From assembly GCA_028565635.1 (NCBI GenBank), contig JAOXYB010001236.1, positions 1-20,459 on the forward strand: a stretch of DNA of 20,459 nucleotides. Direction: 5' to 3'. Source of the stretch: Phoronis ovalis (taxonomy: Eukaryota; Phoronida; Phoronidae). A program made the translations under genes and the position numbers. This document shows positions 1-12,800 of this stretch, one piece after another; the first letter of the stretch is position 1; each line of letters opens with the position of its first letter. The notes under the pieces were generated by a model. That model was not told where the DNA came from. It ran no database searches and saw only the letters and a program-made list of their open reading frames with translations.

Positions 1-939
1 TATATATCGATGTACCAACAGTGGTTCAATGAAATACTGGGACAACATGACAGCATGCAATATCATTCAGTAGGGCGCACTGCTAGGCACAGCCAAAATT
101 CCACGCAGAACCCTCCAACTCTCAGGACTTTGGTAAAAGTTCCGAGATTGAGACAACTTGACATCCTACCATCCGTCAAGGACGTGATGAGAATAAAAGT
201 TTTCATAGAAGCTATTTTTGAAGCGTTACCAACATAATATGCGGCTGTAACAATTGCCTGTTTAGTAAAAAAAATCATCTAGGCCGGCTAGAATAACTAT
301 GGTCTTTAAGGAACGCGTGACATTTATTAAAATACATGCGTCAGTTGGAAAAGTTTATTGCTCGATATTTGCGTTGTATGTAATTCTTCAACTGCTGAAG
401 CAGGATCTTAAACACCATTCAAAAGAAATAAAGGGTTCAATATTTGCTATATTTGCAAATCTCAGGCCTTCAAGTTTGAGTACGCGTATTGCATTGTGTT
501 GCAACATGGCGAACGTTGTCAATCTGTTGGCTATAATAAAGTCACTGGTTTATGTGAGCAAAGTGAGATTGACGCTTGTAACAGTGGTACAGTAAGCACT
601 GAATGAAATATGTATTCGACAAGTGTGTATGGTGTAGTTATTATTCTGTTTTTTACAAAGGATATCCGATATTGCTAAAAGTAGTATGTTTTGACACCAA
701 ATGTCACGATATCCAACATGTAAATTCTTAATTTTTAATATTTTAAACGGAAAACACAGTATTGCATAAAGTTACTAAATCAGTAAAAAAAAGTAGAAAC
801 ATGCTTTTATTCATTATTGACCTCCGCAAATTAGTATTATTCCTTCTATTTCATTGAGATTGACATGGGATATTGCATTGCTTACTATATTTCAGCTGAA
901 TTAGGGTTTTTCATTATGAAATTGTTATCAATTAGTATA

Positions 940-1002
940 GTTAGACGCTAGAAACATATTCGTATATATTCTATAAATTGTTAGACGCTACACATTTATT
1001 CG
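940..1002 (+). repeat. Short direct duplication, period 40 bp
   Basis: GTTAGACGCTAGAAACATATTCG (shown shortened: GTTAGACGCTA...ATTCG) at 940 recurs at 980 with a few changes. It is a local duplication in non-coding upstream DNA. Confidence 0.6.
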
Positions 1003-1079
1003 AAAGTACAAAACATACCTGTAAAAATGTTTAGGAGCTGAAACTTGACCAGACATAAAATGAGACAAAAGTAGTATTT

Positions 1080-2051
1080 TTAGGCTTCTGTGTAATTATC
1101 ATCAAATCTGGACACAAACCGTGCTTCAATGTTCAAGGTTCCTTTATCAATATACACTTATCGCTCCATCAGAGGAACTATACATGGAATTCTTGACACA
1201 CATTTGGCTACAACATTTTCGATCACAGTAGAAATTCCATACAGACCTATTTTTGTTTCAGAGTGCTCTAAAATGCAATTCTCAAAATATTTAAAAATTT
1301 CATATCTCGAATATTTTTCAAATCTTGTCCAAATAATTTCTCCACCACAGAAAGAGTAAAACATAGCCAGCAATGTCGTGGGAAGAGGGTGGACGTTAAT
1401 TTTAAACAGTAGTTTTTCATGACGTAGCTACCACAAGACTATACTCAAAGACTCCTTGTGGCATATAATGTTTTTCTCAAATACATGGGCCCGGGCATCA
1501 TCTAAGCAAAAGAAATAGTTCTCTTTTGGAGTATTATGCTAATTTCTATTAGTAATACTGGATACATCCACATCGCATTGAATAATTCTGTTGATGTTAC
1601 AAGTAACTTACGCTGGAACGAATTAAATACTAAACATCAAAGTTTTGGTAATGAATAAAAACAACATATTCGATAAACAATTGATTATTTTCCGCAAATG
1701 CTACTTCGCCAACATTTGGAAAATACTCTGTGGGATTCCTGTTACAATCTTTTCTTACAGTTTATGAAATTGATGTCCATTATTTGCTAAAAGGTATGAC
1801 TCTATATTCAGTTGCAACATTATTTTTTCAAACTGAAGTTGTGTGTCTTGAACACCGTGCTTCACTGTCTTGGGTTATGTTTTCACCCCAGCTAATATGT
1901 CAGAGAAGTTACCTAGAATGTGCGGAATATTCGGACCTCCTTGCACGAACACTCCCACGATTTCTAGAGGCATGTGCCAACCTTGGGATTGCCAAACATC
2001 CATAAAACTAAATATTCCGGAGTCAAAAATTATTGCAGAAGTCCTCAAGGA
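1080..2051 (-). pseudogene. Possible eroded coding region of unknown origin
   Basis: On the minus strand, 1080-1427 is open apart from one internal TAA (1158-1160), giving 114 protein-like codons. 1875-2051 gives 58 open codons in a second block, and a third block of 36 open codons starts near 1740 in another frame. Together they look like one gene broken by stops and frameshifts. I recognise no family. The plus strand also has open frames across 1730-2055, so the direction is uncertain, and chance is a real alternative. Confidence 0.18.
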
Positions 2052-3760
2052 TTAGCTCATCCCTGCAGTTATACCACTGACCCTGCTAAGAGATGGAAAT
2101 TGTGACATTCGCAACTGTTAAGTTATACCACAAGTAATAAGTGATACAAGAAATATGCAGTTTGTTCGAGCAAAGTTACATATTTTAATCCTGCACTCAG
2201 CTGATTAATCCAACTTTATTTTATTCAGTTGTATGCAAAACCAAGATAAATATATAAACTATATTACTGCAAATGCTAGCTGAGTTATTTCTCCTGCAGA
2301 TGTCTATGTACTAGATAACCTATGACCTTTAGGAATGGAAAAGTAAAAAATCATTCTGCCCTTGAATAAGCGATATGGGCTACACTTTAGCTATATGTTA
2401 GCTAACCGTTACAAAAGGGGATTGTGCTCATAAATATTCCCATTGAACACAATTTACATGAAGCAGCTTTTTGAAATTAGCAACATCCCTGTCCAACATC
2501 ACAGCCACTATTTTACGGGCATCACTGTGTGTACGTGTATTTTAAAACATATATTTGTCTATATAAAAGATAATAGCCAGTAAGATATTCACCAATATTA
2601 CACAATTATTGTGCATATGGGTACCGGTAACTTACTATTTTACATCAGATTAGAACCGACAGCATTGTATTCTTTATATGTTTGCGCGTTGCCTTACCTT
2701 TTATTCAACTAATTTTTTGATTAAACATTAACTGGTTAAAAAAACAAATGGTTTATATTTTAATAGTTATGTAAATATAGATCTGCTACTAATCAAATTT
2801 AAGTTCCTATAGTTTAAATTTAAATAAAGCCTCATTTGTTATCACACACTTCATTTTAAGAAGACAATGTAAACAGAACTGTTGGATTGAAGTATATCAG
2901 ACAATTAAAACGTGAAAAGAATAGTTACGTTCAAAAATTATTTTCGTATGAAAAGTGACAAGCGCTTTTTAGAAAACGTATTACTTGTTTTTCATTCGTA
3001 AATGAATTTGTATAACCGTCCTCTATCCAGTAACATTGAATACTGTCCTTTTCATACACAGGGAATAGCAGCATAGGTATAATAACTACAGTTTAGTAAG
3101 AATAACGTATAACTATATTTAAAAATCCATTTCATCAAGTTAGTTATTGGAAATCAAATTATGATGCCTTGTTCGATAGAGTAGCCAGAGAAAGACATGC
3201 TTCTACATAGGGAGGCACTAGTTATGAATAATTGTAAAACACATGAAAAACGTACTTTATATAAGGAGATACCGACGACACATTTTCCAAATGATAAGAC
3301 ATACATGGCTGATGACGTCGGAATTATAAAACGTACTCCACATTATTTACCTTTGAGAAAGTGGCTCAAGTTCTCCTAGGACTATGAATATAAATTTTGG
3401 ATTAATACGTCTTAATTCTAATACAACCAAAGTTGAGATGTGTTTTTATCGCTTGTGAAGTATAAATTACGTTTAGAGGTTTGATAATTTAAGACATTAT
3501 TTACTATATTTTGTTACGTGAAACGTTTTTTAGACTTTGTGACCTGAATATCAACTTCTGAATGTAAACCAATAATCAGGTGGAGTTAAGTGATAAGCAG
3601 TGCATCTTTGAAACGGAAGATTTATATTATAAAGTATATTGTGCATCACGAATACTAATACTGTGGTGTCCGATATCAGCAGTAAGATTGCTATTTTTTC
3701 AGTATACTTACTGAATCATATTTTATCATTTAGATTTAATATTTGTTGTTATCTTAACAA

Positions 3761-3839
3761 ATGTGGGCATTCAGTGGAGATTTCGGTGATTCGATTGTTA
3801 TAACGGAAAGTGACAGTGAAGATTACGCATCATCAGAAG
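3761..3839 (+). CDS. LRRC74-like gene, exon 1 (start codon, acidic N-terminus)
   Basis: The ATG at 3761 has A at -3 and an in-frame TAA two codons upstream. The exon encodes 26 codons plus one base, with an acidic stretch (residues 16-26). It ends at a donor GTAATA (3840), which is weaker than the other donors of the gene. The leftover G joins TG of exon 2 to form a valine codon and keeps the frame open. As a short exon without repeat signature it is the least certain exon of the model; an alternative first exon farther upstream cannot be excluded. Confidence 0.65.
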
Positions 3840-6800
3840 GTAATAGATTTTGTTTTGTTTCACACTTTTTGAAGTCAGTACAAATAAATAAATACAATGT
3901 ATTTATGTAGTATGTGATAATCATATGCCCTACAATTAAACTAAATCCGATCGATGTGCCCACATTTTAGTTGATCACAGTATCACAATATACTTTTCTA
4001 AAAAAGGATAGCTCCTAGCCTGCAATTTATATGTTTTAAAGTATGTGCGAGTTTCTTAGGTTTCCACGTTATAAGCTACATAAACTGTTAATTATGGTTT
4101 ATTCAAAATAAGATCTCATTATATCCTACAAAAAAAACACGTCAACTTAGTAGTCTGTGGAATCCAGGAAGTGTATAAACATTTTCTATATGGTATACCA
4201 ATTAAAACAAGTGTTCCCATAGTTTTTTCTAATGTTTGTGTATGGTTATGTTGATGTTTTAAGTCAATAGTTTGGCCATCTAAAGCTATGCAAAAAAATA
4301 AGTATATTAACAAAATGACACAAGACAGTTTTTTGCATTAATTAGTATCTACATTGCATGAAAGGAGTCAGATTTCTTATGTGTAGTTGACTTGTAAAGA
4401 TCGGTAAGAGTCACTGGTCAGATACACTGTGATCGAATTAAACGTAATGCTCTAAGGGCACACATGCATGGACAATTGGAAACTATCAATGCATGCATGC
4501 GTGTATATATAATATTTATCACCAGCAGTATATTGATTTTTCATGAAGAAGTATGATGTTAACTGTACTTTAGCTATGGTCACGTAATTATGTAAATTAT
4601 ATGTAAAGGTAACTTTCCTATCTAGAGTGTTGCGTAAGACGTAATTGGTATCTAATTAGTCCCTCTTATTTGGTAATTACTGTTAGACTTAAATTCTTTA
4701 TTATATTAAAATTAATAACCTTTAATAGATACATTTATAAGTGATGGCTGTTTTTATAGAAGAGGTTATAGTGCACATATTGTTGAACACCTATCGGTGA
4801 GGGTTTCTATAAACTTACGACTAGCTTCCGAAATCTTTGAATCAGCCGACTATGTTCGATTCGCATTTATATAGTTACAGTTAACTGTTTAATTCAGCAT
4901 TTAATGAAACTATATTGTCAAAAGACTGATAATATTTACGTTTAAAATCAGCATATTTTTTCAAAATTTTCTTTTTCATAATGTATGTGTACTTTTTAAC
5001 TGTCAATGCCGTGAGCATATTTACAGTTACTTTGAAAAAGTAAACAGTTTTTAGAATGTGTTGTTATACTTTTAACATATTCTGCTTGGTTAGATAAAAA
5101 CTAAGTCAATAAGGTTAGCAGCATTTATATCATATAGCCTAACACATATGTATATACATGTACATAAATAATTGCATACCATTCGTGCAAACGATGATGT
5201 CACTAGAATAAAGTACTAGAATAACATTATAGAGTTGTATAGAATATACAGTTTTGATTAATTCCATAAACAGTGAAAAAAAACAGACAAGCTATGTCTC
5301 TATGTGTTTTAGACGATGACGCTGGGGTGTCGAAAAACGCTAAGCAGTCTACTAAAGATGTCTACCTACGAGCGTGTAAGCAATGCGGAGTTGTTCCTTC
5401 ACGGCAGTTTTGTAAAAGTGCCGATTCACTGAAGGAAATTTCTTTAAGGAATTGTTCTCTTGGACCGACGGGAACTAAAGCAGTAGCAATAGCGTTAGTG
5501 GTAAGTGTAGATGATTAAAGTTGTACTAGTAGAAATAGTTTTAAATGAGAGAGTTTATATAAAGCATGTGGCTATAGTGGCTTGAATAACTTCCTTCTTC
5601 TAATTTTGTATGCGATGAAATTCTAATCAACTTGCTATGGTTCCTCTTTGTATAAAAGTTTTCCTTTCCTTTCCAAGCCAAGCCATGCCACAAGATTGTA
5701 ACCCTAGTCTCCAAATTTCTTTTTCGCTAGACTTGAAGTGATCAGCTTTCTGCATGCCATTTTGAAGAATAAACATGTAGAATGACTTACTATTGATACA
5801 TGCTGGGATAAAACAGATACGAGTCACAACGTGCACTGGGATCATGAGGGGTATAGGGGATTACCCCAGGGCGTAATGGTGCCACTTAAAAATTGCAAAT
5901 GCTCCATAAAAACGGGCCCCAAAAAAGAAAAAGATCGCTGCTTGCATTTAAGAGTGGAGGGATGCTGGCGGGCCGGATTTAACAGACAAAAATGCTCGCT
6001 GGTAGCGAAACCCCCCCCCCCCCCCTACAGCCCCCAATCGTAGTTTTGGAATTTTATGAGTGTGCAATAAATCTGCATTTTGTGACATATTCTAGAACCT
6101 GTGTCTACGTGAAGGACACTTAAAATGTTTTAAATTTATACTAAAATATTTACGAAACAACCCCTGTTATTATATTTAAGAGTGACCTTCTGGTGCAGTC
6201 GCTAGACTTAGAAGGCAATGGCATTGGTTGTGTTGGCGCGTCTTTCATTATGGAAATGCTAATGGAAAACATGTACATACAAGAACTGGTAAGACACGCC
6301 ATACTTTCCGAATCACGTCTATTCAGTTAATATACAGTACAGTAAATTGTCATCAATACATCACCATGGTATTTTTCGCACAGAAACAAACAAATGGTCA
6401 TTGGTGAAGGGCTAGCGCTATTCATACTGCATTTTATGAAGACGCTCCCCAGCAGGCTCAAGATGTGGCCATCATTACACTACAAAACCAACAAACGCGT
6501 CATCAGTTGTAATATGTACTGTATAATTTTTTGTGCAGAACTGTATATTATTAAAACATCATAATAAATTTTGTAGAATCTTTCTGAAAACAGCCTTGGG
6601 TTTCCTGGTGCTAAAGTTATAAGAGACGCAATAAGTAATAATACTTACATCAAGATACTCAAACTGTCAAGTGAGTAATTAAGAGTATACGATTGAATGC
6701 GTTATGCAGTAGAGGGGGTATATGGAATAAACTCGTAACAAATCAAAAGTTTATAATTGTAATACAATTATTATGGTTTTTGCTTAACCTTGTGCTATTT

Positions 6801-9800
6801 CCAAACAGAACCAGAACAGTTGTACAAATCTTACCTAATTAGAATGGGAAATCTTCAAGTTACGGCTAACACCCGGACAATATGTAATTTTATAAAAGTA
6901 CAAATTCAATGATTTTTCGTGCAGCATAGCATTTAAGGTGGCTAGACCCGTTTGGGCAACTTTGTCACACTTTATACTTTGAGAAAGATTTTGGGTAGTC
7001 AAAGACAAATGAAATAAAAGTATACCTTTTTTGGAAAGGCACGATTGTGAAAATTTGGAAAAGTCCACATGATTAGGTAATTAGAAAAAGGCTATTTTGG
7101 TAGAAACTCATTTTTTTTTTGAAACACAAATTTAAATAAAATATGTCTAAAATCCCTACAGATACAAATAGCTGAAACTTGGCGAAAAATTACTTGCAAT
7201 ACGGATTCTAATATGCTGTCTCAGATGTTTTAAATGTTGCTCTGTTTTTAAATGATGTGCTTCTGAATATATGGGTGCCTAAAAAATGAACATTTTTCTA
7301 ACTGTTGAATTTTGAAAGGTCCTAATTTTTGAACTAAGCAAAATTGGAGTAATCTGAAACACCTTTATAGAGATCACTATCAGAAGTTTCAGCTTTGTGT
7401 CTTTAGGGTGTTAGACTAAATCAATAAGGTCAGAGTTTGTGTTTAGAAAAAAGGGGGTGTTTAACCGAAATAGTAGTCCCCATTCTGGTTGCATAATCAA
7501 GTGCGAGGTACTAAAAATAATTATAAATGTTCATAGTCTTCAAGTTACATTCTTTCTGAAAATATATACTTTTGTTATATTATTTGCTCAGTTAACTGCC
7601 CAAAATTTAACAAGAATTCCGTATTTCCAAGAAGTTGTGCCAAACAGTACTCGCCCCCTAAATGATGCTAAGGATAACTGAACACCACCTGGTGGATATT
7701 TCATGAGTAGGAAAATCATAACTTGACCGATCCACGATGATTTACCCTTACTCAAAATAACACATGTTTTTCTCACATAAATGCAATTAAAAAAACGTCT
7801 TTACCTACGTTTACGCTAAACAACACATAAACGAAGAGATACTCAAAGTGCCAGAGATTTTCCCTACTAGCACCTTGTGTGTTTCTTATATACGGGTGAC
7901 TTATAACTAAGCACAACACCACATTCTTCACAGAAAATAGATGTAAAACGTTAATTGTTGGATGATAAACTATATGCATACAAAAAATAAATTTTGAATA
8001 TTTCAAATTTAGGTAATGGTTTTGATGAAAATGATGCAATATATTTTGGAGAAATACTAGAGGTAAGAACTTTAAATTTCCCTGTCTTTTAATTTCACGT
8101 TTTTGCAATTAGCCATATGTACCATGCATCTAGTTGATGTTTTCATGTATTTAATAAGCGAGGAATTCGTTAACAGTTTCCGTAATTTGTTCTTTTTGTT
8201 TACCTTACTGCTTTGCGTGGCAAGATATACAAATACATACTATTAGAGAAAAACCCAAAATACTAAAGCGCCACCCATATCCAAGCAAAAAGACATGAAA
8301 GGAAACGTTACCAAGCATGAAAGGGGCGATGTATATAAAGAATATAAGAAATAGTGTATCGTTTTTTTTCTTTTATGAATTAATTTATATAAAGCTACGT
8401 ATCTTCTGTGCGACCTGGCTAAATATTAAAAAATGTTGTACCCTCCTCCTTGAACAAGATTGATCATTAGTATTAAGAGATCTAGAGCGTATATTGCTCG
8501 GCGCAACCTATTCGAACTTTATGCTTTAAATTAAATTTTAGTTAATTACGTGAAAAGATAAACAAAAGTATATATATTTTGAAATTCTAAATCTGTATTT
8601 TATTTTCCTCTGAGTAGGGAGGGCATATGACCAGTATGGTAGCCATTTTAGATTAAAACAGCACAGTTAGTTTTTAATATATAAACTTTAAGGGAATATA
8701 AGTGATCAAAAAAAGGTAATCTCAAATAGTGGAAATTTTGCACAAATAGTCGTTACTTACAAAGCTACAAAACGCATATTTTTATTAGATTTTGACATTT
8801 TACTTTGTTCAAAAGATATAAATTTTCAAAGTTTATGCAGTAGAAAAAAATCAACAGATTTGAGGTGACGAAACTTAGAAAATAAAAACTTTTTTTAATC
8901 AAGTAAAATTTCAAAACCTTAGACACTGTTTTGTAGCTATATGTGTAAAGAATATTTGAGAAAACTGTTCAAGTATGTAGTGAAGGTTTTTTTGACTTAT
9001 TTTCTTTGAATTTTACATTTCAAAAGCTTAAGGTTTTAATGGCAATGGCTCAGGTCACATGGATGTGACCTACTCAGAGAAAAATTAGTTAAACATTTAA
9101 TATAACGTTTGATGAGTGTATATTTTCCTTTGTTTGTCTATATTTTCATTCATTAGCTGTAAAAAGTATAAAGTGTGAATAAATTGTGCCGAAGGATACC
9201 TTAAGCTTTTGAGTGTACAGTATGTTATACATTATTATGCAGCTCGTGCACACCTTGGAATACGAGCCAAATGAAAGTCACCAGGGAAGTATATATACTA
9301 GAGAATTGTTCCATTACTGCCCTGCATTAAATTTACGTGATGAGCACAAACATGTATTTTATAAAATATGGTAAGCTATTCAACTGAATGCTCTGATACT
9401 ATTTTAGAAAAATACAGTGTTGCAAGAATTGGATCTCAGTCATAATGCATTCCGAGAAGTTGGTGGTCAATTGTTGCTTCATGGATTAGGTAAATATGCT
9501 AAGGACTGTGCATATAATTACTGCGCTTTTTTAAATTAGTGTTCAGTGCGTAATGCACTTAAATAGTCATATAACAACGTTTATGTTCAACTACTGCAGT
9601 AGCTGTAATTATTATGCCTACATGAACTCAAGCATTTTGAGATGAACTGGGTGACAAGCCCACATTTTTCTTTATTGTTTTTTAGATATCATTTCCAGGC
9701 GGGAGCAAACGGTTTAATTGTATACGCACAGCATTTCTTAAGCGAAATGGGTCAAAACGACTAATTTTTTTCCAAAATACTAGTTAGATTTTAATAACAT

Positions 9801-12800
9801 TGCGTGTATTATTATGAGCATGTACTTAAATATCGCAATTATATTGCAAAACGCAACTAAAACAATTCACGTGTTTCGGCAATCAAACTATTTGTGGTTG
9901 CATTAATTATAAATTAAATTGTGTTTTGTTATTTTAGATTAAGTTTCTATAAACAGTTCGGTTTCTGTATGAGAATAATGTAAAATAGATATTCGGATTA
10001 TAATACAGCAGAATATATAGGCGACTATACATTTTAAACATACGGATTTGTAACATGTCACAATAAGATATGTCAGCTATGAACGCAAAGTCTAATTAGC
10101 GGTGAGTAGCTCGACACCGTGCGTCTAATTAATACATGATGATGTCAGTATGAACAATGTTTAAAAATTAAAATCAAGCACGCCCAACGCACTGGTTTAC
10201 GAATTTAACATTTTTTTCACAAGAATTGCTTTACGCTTATAATGCAATGTTCAGTCTCATTCCTAAATTTGTTTATTCTTATCTACAACTTCATATAGCA
10301 TAAATATAGTGTTATAACGATAGGTACAGTATTTCTACTGTTAAACGCTCATTCTACTAATAAAATCCCTTTTATCGGCTCGAGATACAAAGAGTTGTGT
10401 ATACATTTCAACCTACTGTATGTTTTAGTAATTAAAATGAAGAGTTAGACATATGATTTAATACAGTTATTTTTGGGGAAAATTGAGTTTTTCGAATTTT
10501 AATTTTCAACGAAATATAAGTCGAAAATCTCTGCACCTACAAACTTGCCAAGTTTCAGCTTTGTAGGTGCAAGGATTTCAATTCTGACTTAATTTTTTTG
10601 GAAAATTAAAATTTGAAAAACACAATATTTACCCAAAATAGACGCTTATCAGAATGTGAAAATTATTTTCGATTTTTTTTCCTTTGAATTCATCAACATT
10701 AAACTATAACCTAAGTTTGCAAAAATATATACTTTCACATGTCTATCTTTACATTTTGTTTACGAAAAGAAACCAAGAAAGTTATAGTCAAATAACAGTG
10801 ATTTTTTGTATCTCGAGTCCGTAAATAAACTTATAGTAAAAATATGTAAGTAATAATCAGTAATGTTTATGAAATAATCAGTAATGTTTATGAAATCATG
10901 TAATTGGAAAAGCTTCCTGCACCCGATTCTGATTCGGTGTCCTATACATACCCATGTACTGGATTCCAAAACCCACGCCTATAGCTGTAGGATTACTTGT
11001 GTACTTCTACCTGGGTTACAAGCAGTCTTTGACAGAGATATTACTGATCTATAGCTTGTAAACTGTTAAACAGTTTTACACGTGATGTTTGTTTAATTAC
11101 ATCTGTGATTTAAAGAAATCAAGAGGTTTAAGTAGAGCGATTTGTACGTTTTCTTAACATCCACCGGCTATCACGCGCAATTGTTGAACACTCACCCAAA
11201 TAGTTGCCTAGTGACAACATTCGTTTGACATTTACCGTAAAATAGTTGAACACTGACAAGTCACTACTTACCAAGTTCGTTGCACTTTGATCAAGTCCAA
11301 CTTGATTGCACTTAAAAAAATATGGATATATTAGTATGTCACCAAGGTGTAGTCAAAGAGAAATATTTTTAATAAACAATACATTATCTTGACTAAAAAG
11401 TCAAGCAAAAATTGAGTTTTATATTCAACCATTACGATACTCGGTGCACTCGTGAGTTTAATATGGTTCGGTCTGCATGAATCCATCAGTTAGTGTTCCG
11501 CACAACTCAAAAATCAGAAAAACGATAATCCCTTTATTTCTATATAAAGTGTCACGAACATTTTGGTATAACAGGTGACTTAGCGCGTAGGGGGTCGATC
11601 AAACACATTCTGTACTGCAAGAGTTTATCAATAGTTCGTTAAGTATTCTTAACGACAAAATGGGTCATCATGATAGAATAGACATGGTAGGCGACGATGG
11701 ATCACGCAGAAAGAAAGGTTTATCTCGGTGGGCAGAGTGGGGTCAAAAGTTTGATGACGTAATTATTTCGCTCTTGCTAAATTGCATGAATATATCAACA
11801 ATTGACTACGGTTAAATCCGTTAGTTGAGAAGGTACTAAACACTAACGGATGGATTTATTCAGACTGAATATAAGGGTGGTATGCTACTTTTATTAAATA
11901 ATTGGTGCAGTGATTTACACTCTCATTGATCTTTAGAAATAATACAAGCAAGTGCAAGTTTCATTTGCAAACACCATTAAATGTGCCAATTATTTTTACT
12001 CGTATAAATGTATCTAAATATTTTTTAAAGCAATATTCACCTAAATTTGACCATGCAACGCTATACATACATGGGATGATATATGTATGAAATGAATACA
12101 TAGATATTTGAGTACAATTAATAAGCAATTAGTAGATTGGAAGGTAAGATGATGTTTTTTAAACTATCATTTCGGGTCGTGTATGTAATAAATACATCGA
12201 TATTTTTGTACAATCTGCAATTAGTATATTAGAAACTAAAAGAAGTCTTTTTGACACTGTTACTTTACACTGCTATAAGTTTAATTACAGATAGTATATC
12301 TAAGCATTGCCTAGGGTCATGTGCAAGCAATCGTGCGTACTAGTAATACGATCCAAAAAGTATTCATTTTAATTATTTTGTGATATCATGACCACATCCA
12401 ATGTGCAGGCATATTAGGGTTCAATATCTAGTTAGCCTGTTAAAGTGTTTGTATGTGTAACAAAAAGTGTAGCAATTTCTTATCAAGTGGAGTTTTATAT
12501 GTTAACTAAACATTTCTATTTCAAAATTTGCAGTTTAAACTGACGTATACAATGATGCCACAAGCTTTACTGGAAATGTTTGATCACTATGTACCGTGGT
12601 CTTGTTCGCATGTGACCTCCAAGAAACAATAATATCTTGTTGCAGAGTCTCGCAAACTTAAGTGCACAATTCAAATTCAGTCTGTAGTGATATGCTTCTG
12701 TACACCAAAACACACAGTTACAAAGATCACCGATTTTATCGTATATCTACTAATGTTCTTTTAACAAACCATATTCATCACAGAAAATTATGCTGTCATT

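Larger units (their letters stand above)
1..3760. other. Non-coding region upstream of the LRR gene
   Basis: No confident gene, RNA gene or intact mobile element. It contains the 40-bp duplication (940-1002) and the possibly eroded coding blocks (1080-2051). The promoter and 5' leader of the LRR gene should lie near the right end, but I see no convincing TATA box or initiator; the last few hundred bases are AT-rich with no G+C increase. Open frames at 10-237, 299-595 and 3197-3379 lack domain signatures. Confidence 0.6.
8063..9407 (+). other. LRR-gene intron 5 (1345 bp)
   Basis: Bounded by GTAAGA and ATTTTAG. It contains the 470-bp palindrome at 8608-9079, including the AGGTCA inverted pair. 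Nothing else is identifiable. Confidence 0.7.

Noticed and set aside
10-237. 75-codon plus-strand frame with a faint S4-S5-linker look (LRQLDILPSVKDVMRI)
   Set aside because: The likeness to cation-channel segments is weak, there is a stop right after it, and no other channel segment lies nearby.
299-595. 98-codon plus-strand open frame
   Set aside because: No recognisable domain, no good splice sites, and leucine/valine-rich composition as expected by chance.
3197-3379. 60-codon open frame upstream of the LRR gene
   Set aside because: Short, no domain, and not linked by phase or splice sites to exon 1.
7773-8108. 111-codon open frame on the minus strand
   Set aside because: It overlaps LRR exon 5 antisense and the end of intron 4, has no domain, and is rich in residues expected from AT-rich DNA read by chance.
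10760-10969. 69-codon minus-strand frame
   Set aside because: Part of it is just the translated 21-bp tandem repeat, and it runs into the palindrome end.
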